Shown in pieces: positions 8,953 through 18,149 of a stretch of 64,000 nucleotides of DNA (positions are counted from its first letter, which is position 1; each line of letters opens with the position of its first letter). The DNA comes from Prinsepia uniflora. Its lineage: Eukaryota; Streptophyta; Magnoliopsida; Rosales; Rosaceae. The position numbers and the translations under genes were made by a program. The DNA lies in contig CM064870.1 of the NCBI GenBank assembly GCA_032719365.1, positions 40,456,194 through 40,520,193 on the forward strand, written 5' to 3'. The notes below the pieces were generated by a model. That model did no database searches. It was given only the letters and a program-made list of their open reading frames with translations, and was not told where the DNA came from.

Positions 8953-11900
8953 TGAGTAAGCTCCACCAGCTCAGAAGTAGTCAACCTCCTCTCACCAACC
9001 TCAGTCCAACACAATGGAGTCCGACACTGCCGCCCATACAAAGCCTCGTAAGGAGCCATCCCAATGCTCTCCTGATAACTGTTATTGTAGGCGAACTCCA
9101 TCAAAGGCAGATGTGATTCCCAAGTACCCTGAAACTGAAGTACACAAGCTCGCATCATATCCTCGAGAATCTGAATAGTCCGCTCAGACTGCCCATCAGT
9201 CTGAGGATGAAAAGCAGTACTGAAGTGTAATTTAGTCCCAAAAGCTTTCTGTAAGCTCTGCCAAAATCGAGAAGTGAATCTCGGATCTCTATCAGATACT
9301 ATCGACTCCGGAGTCCCATGTAACCGAATAATCTCATTTATAAACAACTGTGCAAACTGTTCCAACCTGAAGTTCTCCCGTACTGGCAAGAAATGAGCAG
9401 ACTTCGTGAGTCGATCCACAATAACCCACACACCATCATGTCCCTTCGGTGTTCTCGGAAGCTTGAACACGAAATCCATAGTCAGGTGATCCCATTTCCA
9501 CTCGGGGATCGGCAAAGGTTGCATTGCTCCATAAGGTCTCTGCCGCTCGGCTTTTACCTGTTGACAAATCAAGCATCTACTAACATACTCTGCAATTTCA
9601 CGTTTCATCCCTGACCACCAGTAATGCTCTCGAAGTGTACGATACATCTTGGTCCCACCAGGATGCATCGCATAAGCTGAACAGTGAGCCTCATCCAGTA
9701 TCACCTTCTTCAAAGCTTCATCCTCAGGTACACACAACCGTCCATTCTTAACCAAGGCTCCATCCTCACGAATCTCAAAATCCTGTCTCTCTCCGGCCCC
9801 GACCTCAATCCGAATGATGCCCAGAATAGGGTCCTCAAACTGAGCATCAATCACCTGATCAATCAAAACAGGTCGCACATGGAAACTTGCTAGAAGTGCT
9901 CCCTGATCATCCACAGTCAACTCTACTCCCAACCTACGGAGCTCAACCAGCAAAGGTAATCGTACCGTCCTCAAGTGTGACAAAGAACCAGCTGACTTCC
10001 TGCTCAGAGCATCGGCTACCACATTAGCCTTCCCTGGATGATACTCAATAGTACAGTCGTCGTCCTTAAGTAACTCCAACCAACGGCGCTGTCTCAGATT
10101 CAATTCCTTTTGAGTGAACAAATACTTTAAACTCTTATGGTCCGTAAAGATCCTGCACCTCTCACCGTACAAGTAATGTCGCCAAATCTTCAATGCATGA
10201 ACCACCGCAGCCAGTTCCAAGTCATGTGTAGGGTAGTTCACCTCATGGGGTTTCAATTGCCGGGAAGCATAAGCAATCACTTTCCCGTGCTGCATCAAGA
10301 CACAACCCAAACCTTGTAAAGAAGCATCACTATACACCTCGAACTCCCCACTAGCATCTGGAAGGGACAACACAGGAGCAGATGTCAACCGCCTTTTAAG
10401 CTCCTGGAAACTCTGTTCACATTTATCGTCCCACTCAATACGAACTCCCTTCCGTGTTAACCTCGTCAACGGTGCTGCAAGAATAGAAAAGCCCTCAATA
10501 AAACGCCGGTAATACCCTGCCAAACCCAGAAAACTCCGAATTTCCGTCACCGTCTTAGGCTGTTCCCAATTGGCTACCGCCTCAACTTTCTGAGGATCCA
10601 CACGAATACCCTCGGCCGAAATCACATGGCCAAGAAATCCAACACTGGTCAACCAGAACTGACACTTACTGAGCTTCGCATACAACTGATGCTCCCTCAA
10701 TGTTTTAAGCACGATCCTCAGATGTTTCTCATGCGCCTTCGCACTCTTCGAATACACCAAAATATCATCAATGAAGACAATCACAAAATGATCCAAGTAG
10801 GGCCGGAATACTCGGTTCATAAGGTCCATAAAAGCTGCTGGGGCATTAGTCAAACCAAAAGGCATCACCACAAACTCATAGTGGCCGTACCTGGTCCAGA
10901 AAGCTATCTTCGGTATATCCTCCTCTTTAACCCTTAACTGATGATAACCGGAGCGAAGATCAATCTTCGAGAAATACTGTGCTCCCTTGAGCTGGTCAAA
11001 CAAATCATCAATCCGGGGTAGGGGGTACTTATTTCGAATAGTTACCTTATTCAGTTTCCTGTAATCCACACACAATCCCAATCCTCCGTCTTTTTTCTTG
11101 ACAAACAAAACAGGTGCTCCCCAAGGTGACATACTCGGTCGAATGAATCCTATATCGACCAACTCTTGCAACTGAGCCTTAAGTTCCCTCAATTCTGCAG
11201 GTGCCATACGGTAAGGAGTCTGAGAAATAGGCTGTGTACCTGGTAGAAGCTCAATCGTAAACTCAAGATCTCGGTGTGGGGGTAGTCCTGGCAACTCCTC
11301 GGGAAAAACATCGGGAAACTCCCGTACCACTGGTATATCCTCCGCCCTCTCTGGCGTAGCACGCGTCTCCACCACATGAGCTAAGTAACCCTGGCACCCC
11401 TTACGTAACAGTTTGCTAGCCTCGAGTGCCGAAATAACTCTCGTAGGAAGTGCACGCGGATCCCCCTGAAACGTAGTCTCTGATAATCCGGGACTCCGAA
11501 AAGTCACTCTCCTATCGAAACATTCGATAGAAGCATGATGTCTCGTCAACCAGTCCATACCCAAGATCACATCAAAGTCCCGTAATTCCAAGAGTAATAA
11601 ATCTGCCAGTAACTCCACCTGGCCTACCATTACCGGACACTCTCTCAAGACCTGAGTCACTACCAACACCTCCCCAGTAGGTGTACTCACTCCTAACGCA
11701 CAATCCAAAGTAGACACCTCCCTCTCCTTAACCAAACTACAACTCCGAGCTATAAATGAATGGGTAGCCCCGGGATCTATCAAAGTAAAAACAGTGTGAC
11801 CAAGTATGGTGAGTGTACCTGTCACCACTCCCGGTGCTGACCTAGCCTCCTGCTGAGTCATCGCAAAAACTCGCGCCTGAGGTCCCGATGACCTACCGCG

Positions 11901-12896
11901 CCCTCTGGAACTGCTCGTGGCACCACCGCCACCCCTAGGGCCTGCCGCCCCTGCTACTGAAGCAGTACTCCGCCCGGGTTCTGCTGCACCTCTGCCTGCT
12001 CCACCCTCCGGAGCTAACAATGGGCACTCCCGACGGAAGTGTCCTCGCTCTCCACAATAGAAGCAAGTGTCCCTACCGGGTCCACCGGTATGCCTCCCTG
12101 TAGAAGCCACTGAAGTCGCACTCGCCTGAGGAGTCGGCTGTGACCTAGCTTCTCGAAATCCTGAGCCCTGGAAACTGCCTGGTCTGCCATACCGGGCTCC
12201 ACCAGCCGATAATGATCCACCAAAATTACCCCGTTTCGGGGGCCTCTGACTCGATGCTCCTGGAAATGACTGCTCTCGACGTCGAACACTGCCCGAATAC
12301 TGTGGTCTAGCAGGTAAACTGGCCTCCACCCTGACAGCAGCATCAGACAACTCTCGGAATGTAGAAAAAGAGCCGGCTGTCACTATGGCCCTGATCTCTC
12401 CCCGGAGGCCCAACTCAAACCGGCGGCACTTCTCCGCCTCCGTCGCCACAAATGCCGGGGCAAAACGAGATAGCATCTGGAACCTCTGCTCATACTCAGC
12501 AACTGTCAAGTTCCCTTGCTTCAAGTGAAGGAATTCCGCTTCCTTCGCATCCCTGAAAGAACGGGGATAGTACTGATCTAGAAACCGCTCCCAGAAAGTC
12601 TCCCAGGTCACGGTATGTGCATCCCAGCCGGACAGTTCCAGCGTGTACCACCACTCGTAGGCAGCTCCATCCAACAGAAAAGTAGCTAACAATACCCGAT
12701 CCTCGGGAGGACAGTGCATCACCCCAAAAATACGTTCTAAACGGGTGATCCATCGGTGAGCTTCCTCGGGATCAGCCCCACCGCTGAACGTAGTAGCCCC
12801 AAGCCTCTGGGCTCTCTCAATCGAAGCGCTCTCAGTCCCTCTCGCCGCTTCATCTTCAGGTCGTGGAGGGGGTTCACGTCTCGGAGGCATGATCAA
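8871..12896 (-). CDS. gag-pol: Gag-Pol polyprotein of element B (Ty3/gypsy), prematurely ended
   Basis: A 1341-residue frame encoding most proteins of a gypsy retrotransposon in the order gag, protease, RT, RNase H, integrase. Gag covers about residues 25-190, with a CCHC knuckle at C278, C281, H286, C291. The protease motif LIDPGATHS has its catalytic Asp at 374. RT has KIDLRSGY (D646) and FIDD (D710, D711; Phe in place of the usual Tyr). RNase H acidic residues are D857, E894 and D919. Integrase has an HHCC finger (H1071, H1078, C1108, C1111) and a DD35E core (D1141, D1202, E1238). The second ATG (MPPRR) is probably the true start. The frame ends in the duplicated block at 8862-8952, separating off the last part of integrase. 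All visible catalytic residues are kept, so the damage is recent. The Tekay/Del assignment rests on the C-terminal motif and iMet PBS. Confidence 0.93.
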   Translation of the reverse strand: MIMPPRREPPPRPEDEAARGTESASIERAQRLGATTFSGGADPEEAHRWITRLERIFGVMHCPPEDRVLLATFLLDGAAYEWWYTLELSGWDAHTVTWETFWERFLDQYYPRSFRDAKEAEFLHLKQGNLTVAEYEQRFQMLSRFAPAFVATEAEKCRRFELGLRGEIRAIVTAGSFSTFRELSDAAVRVEASLPARPQYSGSVRRREQSFPGASSQRPPKRGNFGGSLSAGGARYGRPGSFQGSGFREARSQPTPQASATSVASTGRHTGGPGRDTCFYCGERGHFRRECPLLAPEGGAGRGAAEPGRSTASVAGAAGPRGGGGATSSSRGRGRSSGPQARVFAMTQQEARSAPGVVTGTLTILGHTVFTLIDPGATHSFIARSCSLVKEREVSTLDCALGVSTPTGEVLVVTQVLRECPVMVGQVELLADLLLLELRDFDVILGMDWLTRHHASIECFDRRVTFRSPGLSETTFQGDPRALPTRVISALEASKLLRKGCQGYLAHVVETRATPERAEDIPVVREFPDVFPEELPGLPPHRDLEFTIELLPGTQPISQTPYRMAPAELRELKAQLQELVDIGFIRPSMSPWGAPVLFVKKKDGGLGLCVDYRKLNKVTIRNKYPLPRIDDLFDQLKGAQYFSKIDLRSGYHQLRVKEEDIPKIAFWTRYGHYEFVVMPFGLTNAPAAFMDLMNRVFRPYLDHFVIVFIDDILVYSKSAKAHEKHLRIVLKTLREHQLYAKLSKCQFWLTSVGFLGHVISAEGIRVDPQKVEAVANWEQPKTVTEIRSFLGLAGYYRRFIEGFSILAAPLTRLTRKGVRIEWDDKCEQSFQELKRRLTSAPVLSLPDASGEFEVYSDASLQGLGCVLMQHGKVIAYASRQLKPHEVNYPTHDLELAAVVHALKIWRHYLYGERCRIFTDHKSLKYLFTQKELNLRQRRWLELLKDDDCTIEYHPGKANVVADALSRKSAGSLSHLRTVRLPLLVELRRLGVELTVDDQGALLASFHVRPVLIDQVIDAQFEDPILGIIRIEVGAGERQDFEIREDGALVKNGRLCVPEDEALKKVILDEAHCSAYAMHPGGTKMYRTLREHYWWSGMKREIAEYVSRCLICQQVKAERQRPYGAMQPLPIPEWKWDHLTMDFVFKLPRTPKGHDGVWVIVDRLTKSAHFLPVRENFRLEQFAQLFINEIIRLHGTPESIVSDRDPRFTSRFWQSLQKAFGTKLHFSTAFHPQTDGQSERTIQILEDMMRACVLQFQGTWESHLPLMEFAYNNSYQESIGMAPYEALYGRQCRTPLCWTEVGERRLTTSELVELTQEKVALIRDQLKAAQDHQKSAGKSGTD

Positions 12897-12963
12897 TCGT
12901 ACGCTGAAAGAGGCATAGAGTTAGTATAACAACCGAGACCCAACACAAATTGACACAACCTAT

Positions 12964-12975
12964 GCTCTGATACCA
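12964..12975 (-). other. Primer binding site of element B (tRNA-iMet)
   Basis: Minus strand TGGTATCAGAGC two bases inside the end of the 5' LTR (CCTGACA at 12978). Confidence 0.9.
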
Positions 12976-13248
12976 ATTGTCAGGACCCGTCCCAAATATC
13001 ACCTCGATACTCGGGATGAACCCTGCTCCCGTCTGACAATCACACTTACAGTACCCAAAAATAACCTTAATACAACTATAAGCATAACTATCAGACGAAG
13101 GAGTAAATATATACAACAGTAAGCCAGAGCATAGTACTACAAAACGGGCACCAAAAGTCCTACAAGTCTAAGTCCGCAACGGAAGAACGTCGGAAGCTCT
13201 ATGCCTCGATATCTGCCTCAACGTTCACCCCAGCGCTATCACCACGAC

Positions 13249-14110
13249 CTGGAGGGAATTTGAAAAAAAACAGAAGGTGTGAGTGGACCGAAAGGAATAA
13301 AAATTTTAAAACCGTTTACCATCAAATCAAAGTAAAGAAATATAATCATTTGTTCCCTCCGGTTTAAAACCAGGCATGCCCAATGAAGTATTAGAAAAAT
13401 CATAATATGAAACATCATAAGAAACAGAAACACTATAAACATCATAAGAAACAGATACACTATAAAACTGATATAGAAACCAGAGCATAAACATCAAACC
13501 ACTTTTTCCGATCAAACCTGCTGGACCTATCCGAGTCTTTAAACTCAACCAGGCCTCACATATAAATCCGAGTCTTTAAACTCCCGAGTCTTTAAACTCA
13601 ATAGGCCTATGGGGGTAATATCGTAAATATCCGAGTCTTTAAACTCCCGAGTCTTTAAACTCAATCCGGGCCCGTCCCCCGTCAATCAATATCCGGGTCT
13701 TTAAACCCATATCCAGATCCAGCAAATCCAATCCATTTCAGTGTAAAACCATTCCGAAACCCATCACCAAACTCGAATTCGGAATCTCTAGTTCGAAGCC
13801 CTTTCGGCGTTCAGAACCGACATTCCGAACCCAAATCCGGAAAAAGATCCATGTTCATAACAAAATCATAGGAAAATCCCAAATCATATTCCACAACCTA
13901 TTTACCATCATCAGAAAACGTTTTTAGGTTGAATTTCTGAATTATAACAGCAAACTCTGAAAACCCGCTTTTTCTCGAAAAACGTGCAAAATCCTGAAAA
14001 CGTCTCGAAAAATGTGCAAACATCTCAATCACATATAAACACACATAAAAAGCATAAAGCATTAATAAAAACAGTTAGGCATGCTCGGAAGTAAGAAAGA
14101 GTCCACTCAC
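13249..14110 (-). other. Intron-like module in LTR B
   Basis: Minus strand: GTGAGTGGAC (14110-14101) pairs with GTCCACTCAC (within 13277-13288). A strong polypyrimidine tract with a run of eight T and CCTCCAG|G follows, with AG at 13250-13249. The interval is about 860 bp, the shortest example here. Only the paired arms, the splice-like signals and the presence of hairpins are shared with LTR A. Confidence 0.6.
13533..13708 (-). repeat. TTTAAA-centred hairpin units in LTR B
   Basis: Five units of GAGTCTTTAAACTC and one of GGGTCTTTAAACCC. The outer arms change together (GAGT with ACTC, GGGT with ACCC). The same unit family recurs in both LTRs of element C. Confidence 0.8.
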
Positions 14111-15897
14111 AGTTCAGAGCAAGTCACTCGCGCCCCGTGCGCTCCTCAACCGTCTCTGGTGTCTCCCGTCCTGTCAATAGATACCAAATAGGGTCACAAT
14201 TACATCAAGGATACCTTCCCTATTTTCCCCAATTTTTCGGGAATTTAATAATATTTTAATCCTAAACCCTAAACCGTACGGATTCCCGAACCATCCCGTA
14301 ACACCGTCCGATTAACCCGAAAACTATACCATTGGATTCATTAGAACATTTAGGACTAAACTCATGTTGGAAGCTTGGCCGGATTCCTCCCCACGCGCCT
14401 CCACGCGCCGCCCAAAGTGGCTGCGCGTGGGCCTCACGCGCCTGCTACAGTGCCACCATCTTCCTTGCTCGAACCCGGTTCGCACCAGACGGCAACCCGG
14501 ACCGGCGAGAGCCGTTCTCCGCCGTCCGGCCACCATTTCCCTTCCTATCTTCACCTAAAGCTTCGTCCACTCTCAGAGAATCCATCCCCCTCACTCTTTT
14601 GGTTCGACTCGATCCATAGCTTCACAACTGAAGCTCGAAAGAAAAACCAAACCATCCTCTGTTTTTCTTTCCGGCCACTCCGCACTTCCCCCTTCACGGT
14701 GGTCACTCCAAACTCCTTCCACGACTTCACTGAACCACACACAACTCACGAAATCCCTCGACTCACCCTCCAACTCCACGATTTTCCGTTTGAAAATCAC
14801 GGCTAAACAGGGTACAGAGTACCCGCCGTCGAACCACCTCCCACCGTGAACTTCCCGTCACGGCAACCACCATAAACGACTCCTAGGACCTCCCTAAACC
14901 ACACTTCATTCACCAAACCCTTCGATTCTAGCTCTAGGTCCACGACTTTTAAAAAGAAAATCTACGAAAAACAGAGCAAAAGAGGTTACCTTCGATTCCG
15001 GCGCCGCCGTGAGAACCGTCACCCACCACGGTGCTCGTGGGACTCCCCGTAGCCTCCTGAGTCTCCTAGTGCCTTGAATCAATCCACCACACGGCACAAC
15101 AGCCACCACCGTCCACTGCCTCCTCTGTTTCTTCCAAATATCCAGCCGTCCACCACGTCGCCTCCGTGCACGGTTGCAGCCCCAAACTGTGATCACCAGC
15201 ACCGCCTAGCTTCACTGTCTCTCTCTCAACTCGCTCTTCCCTCTCCCTTGCACTGAATCGATCACCGCCTCACCCATACTTCTCTCTGTTTTCTGTTTTC
15301 CTTCGAAGGTGTGCACGGTTCAAATGAAGATAACGTGTGGCCGTGCACACTTGAGAACATAGTGGAACCATCCAGTCCCCTGCACGTGTCCACCAACCAT
15401 AGGCCAGCCCAAAAAATCTCTGCCACTTGCCCTTATCTGATTGGGCTGAGGGGAAATGACCAAAATGCCCCTCCTGCACAAATTACCATTTTGCCCTCAG
15501 ACTTTCCAGACCCGTATCTTTTCCGTCCGACGTCCGATGACAGCGTGCCGCCTGTCGTTGAACTCTGGACGTCTAGACCTATCCAACGGTCCTCGGTCTA
15601 CGTGAAAATCACAAGTCCTCCAAAAAGTCAACATTTCCCTTATTGACTCAAAATTACGGTAACGCCCCCAACCTTCCGTACATCATAACTTTTCCTCCGG
15701 TTGTCCGAATCGAACCTGCCACCTGTCTACGGACTCGTGACGTCCTAAACTACGTCACGGTCAAGGGCTAACACTCATCCAATCGATAGTACAAAAAGTC
15801 AACTTTTCATTTACTATTCACAAGGGCAAAATCGTCCTTTTTACAAAACTTCACAAAAATTACATTTTTACCCTTCCCGTAGGTACGGGTTGTTACA

Positions 15898-17060
15898 CGT
15901 AGATTGGGTCGATATGAGTCTGTAGATAGGTGGCACGTCGAAATCGGACGTTCAACGGGAAAGTTATGGTTCACGAAAGTTCCGAGGAGCTATTGTACGA
16001 ATCACGAGACGGATGACATTCGTATTAAGCGGGCCCAGATATTGAGGGGCAGGCCCAATGGATGAATGACAAGTGTCATTCATCCATTGCCCACCATTTC
16101 CCATACATGCTTATATATGCCTTTGTTTGATCATTTCGCCAACCCAAAAACCAGGAAATGCAAACCACCCCCTCCCCTTATTGATTTTCCTGAGGGCCTT
16201 GAGAGACCGAGACTGAGGGTGTGAGAGGCTGATGGTGGCTGAGTGAGGACAGGACTGCCATGGACAGCGGCGACGGCCCAGGAAACAGGTAAACTCGAAC
16301 GCGATTTTGTGTTTTTGAATTTAAATTCGTTATTAGGACGTTGGGGATGGTTTCTGGTGATGGGGGAAGGTTTATTGGGTTAGTAGGGACATCTAGGTAA
16401 TGGTTTGGATGGTGGATGGTGGTCGAACGTCGAGGGGGAACGACTGGGAGTTTGGACCGTGAGGGGAAGTTTTGAAAGTGTAGGTTCTAGGTAGTTTTTC
16501 TTGATTCTAAACACATAGATGGGTTGTGATTGAAAAGAGAAAGAGATTAGAAATGAAATGGAAGAGAATAGACCGAAATCGAAGGAGTTAGGACGCTGAA
16601 CCGGTTCCGCCGGTTCGGCTGGACTGGGTTGTTGGGATGGACTAGACAGGCCAGTCTGCTGAAGGACATGGATGAAGTGCAGGAGTGTGGCTCCCATACG
16701 CAGCCCCTTTGGGCGGCGTGTGAGGGCGCATGGTATATCCTTTGGGGATGTTTCCAACATACGAAATCATCTATATGATGTAACGAACATTTTGGGACAA
16801 CTTTCGAGTCGATCGGATATCGTTTCGATATAGTTCGGGATGTTCGAAGGTTTAGGTTCGGGTTTAAAAATAGTTAAAAATTTGGGAAAATTACGGGACT
16901 TCAATGAGGGGTTATTTAAGGTAGTTAATAACCCTCTCGTATGTTTTGAACAGGTTTGGGAGTCCCGGTGATAGTGATTGGCTCAGGAGAGGCTTAAAGC
17001 GTGCGTATCAAGGCGCAGCTTCGGACGATTTGTGAATGGACCTTGCTTTCTAAATAACCC
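15898..17060 (+). mobile_element. Truncated plus-strand LTR remnant
   Basis: Sequence typical of the upstream part of these LTRs: 'aggtggcacgtcgaaatcgg', the palindrome at 16060-16085, TATATA at 16112-16117, a G-rich leader with ATGGACAGC at 16260, and near the end a decayed donor-like TGTGAATGGAC (about 17031-17041). The TGTAAC start is missing because element B inserted here at 15897/15898; the downstream LTR half is also missing. Confidence 0.65.
16060..16085. promoter_or_regulatory. Perfect LTR palindrome with compensatory changes, upstream of a TATA box
   Basis: Half-site GGATGAATGACA with its exact complement TGTCATTCATCC and centre AG. Compared with the copy at 41434-41459, one G has become A in the left arm and the partner C has become T in the right arm, so symmetry is preserved. 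TATATA lies about 27 bp downstream at 16112. Confidence 0.65.
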
Positions 17061-17070
17061 CTTAAATATT

Positions 17071-17101
17071 GGGGTGGGGGGGGGGGGGGGGGGGGTGTGG
17101 G
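17071..17101. repeat. Poly-G tract
   Basis: A run of 20 consecutive G (17076-17095) in a G-rich context, between the LTR remnant and the first recognisable exon of the FG-GAP pseudogene. Its length is likely uncertain in any assembly. Confidence 0.9.
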
Positions 17102-17680
17102 GTGAATTCTAAGTCTCAGAGCTTTGGTGAATCTTGGCTCTTAAGTTATATGCAAGCGGATATGTAAGTTTTCTCAACCCTCATCTGTTTTTTGTTACTC
17201 GCACTCTCCATTTTATAATATTGCTTCTTTCATTTTATACTTGCCCGTCGTACCTTCTTAGATTTTGGTGACAGCAAGAAAGAAGTCCTCGTCGCCACGC
17301 ACGATGCCAAAATCCATGTCACTCTCAATCTTTTACTTCGTTTTTATATTAGCTTTCCCTGCAATTCAAGCACATTTTGTTGCTAACTATGGTTAGAGGG
17401 TTAAGTTGTTATTACTTAAATTTAATTCAGTTTTATTAGGTTTTGGAGCCTCATAGTAGGCGTGTGGATGAAGGATTCAGCAATGCTCATGTGCTTGTAG
17501 AGGTAAGTCTTTTGCCTAAGAAAATTCGCATCTCTTCAGGCAGACAAGTTGTGGCCATGGTAACCAGGGTTATTGTCAGAACCCGACCCTCTTCTGTCAG
17601 GTCCCGATTCATCTAACACGATATTGTCCGCTTTGGGCCTCCTTGCCCTTGCCCTCACGGTTTTGTTTTCGGGACCTCAC

Positions 17681-17749
17681 GGTGCAACTTCCCAGGGGAT
17701 CACCCCATCTGGAATTGCACAAGCCTCAACTCGCTTAACTTTGGGGTTC
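17681..17749 (-). other. 5S rRNA-derived segment in left Cassandra LTR
   Basis: On the minus strand it reads AGTTAAGCGAGTTGAGGCTT, then GATGGGGTGATCCCCTGGGA and AGTTGCACC. These follow the order of the plant 5S A-box (AGTTAAGCGTGCTTGGGC) and C-box region (GATGGGTGACCTCCTGGGAA). The 5' part of 5S is not visible. It is a promoter-bearing LTR segment, not a 5S gene. Confidence 0.88.
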
Positions 17750-18081
17750 CAATCCCCCCCAAAGCCACTGAGCTCCCAAAAGGCCTCATGCTAGATAGGT
17801 GTGTGCCTACACCTTTAAGGCACACCACCATCCTCTCCCAGACCATTTCCCCTCGCAGGAATGTGGGATTGTTCACCGTTCCCTCCAGGACACGGGTCTT
17901 ACAATCCACCCCCCTTAGGGCCCAGCGTCCTCGCTGGCACACTTCCCGGTCGGGGTTTGGCTCTGATACAAAATTGTCAGAACCCGACCCTCTTCTGCCA
18001 GGTCCCGATTCATCTAGCACGATATTGTCCGCTTTGGGCCTCCTTGCCCTTGCCCTCACGGTTTTATTTTCGGGAGCTCAC

Positions 18082-18149
18082 GGTGCAACTTCCCAGGGGG
18101 TCACCCATCTGGAATTGCACCAGCCTCAACTCACTTAACTTTGGGGTTC
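18082..18149 (-). other. 5S rRNA-derived segment in right Cassandra LTR
   Basis: Same segment as in the left LTR. It keeps GATGGGTGACC exactly, closer to genuine 5S than the left copy, but has AGTTAAGTGAG where the left copy has AGTTAAGCGAG. Confidence 0.88.

Larger units (their letters stand above)
12978..15897 (-). mobile_element. 5' LTR of element B, 2920 bp
   Basis: Runs from TGTAACAACCC at 15897 to CCTGACA at 12978, followed by the PBS. The first 446 bp match 7964-8409. It shares only its ends and internal architecture with LTR A; most of the body differs. A GC-rich stretch with several short open frames (14332-14806) has no recognisable product. The right flank CGTAG (15898-15902) would be one side of the target duplication; the other side is out of the window. 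Confidence 0.93.

Noticed and set aside
13533..13708. Short palindromic repeats with spacers, superficially like a CRISPR array
   Set aside because: Plant nuclear LTR context, irregular spacing, no cas genes, and the same units recur in other LTRs.
14332..14806. 143-aa frame in LTR B
   Set aside because: GC-rich LTR leader with overlapping frames on both strands and no family motif.
17076..17095. G20 run as a G-quadruplex regulator
   Set aside because: Possible in principle, but a homopolymer of this kind is also a common assembly or slippage product and nothing nearby depends on it.
17503..17508. GTAAGT as a splice donor in the FG-GAP exon
   Set aside because: The reading frame continues through it with conserved residues (VSLLPKKIRI), so it is exonic.
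17681..18149. 5S rRNA genes
   Set aside because: Only the 3' promoter-bearing part of 5S is present, diverged, and inside LTRs with TSD, PBS and PPT; this is Cassandra.
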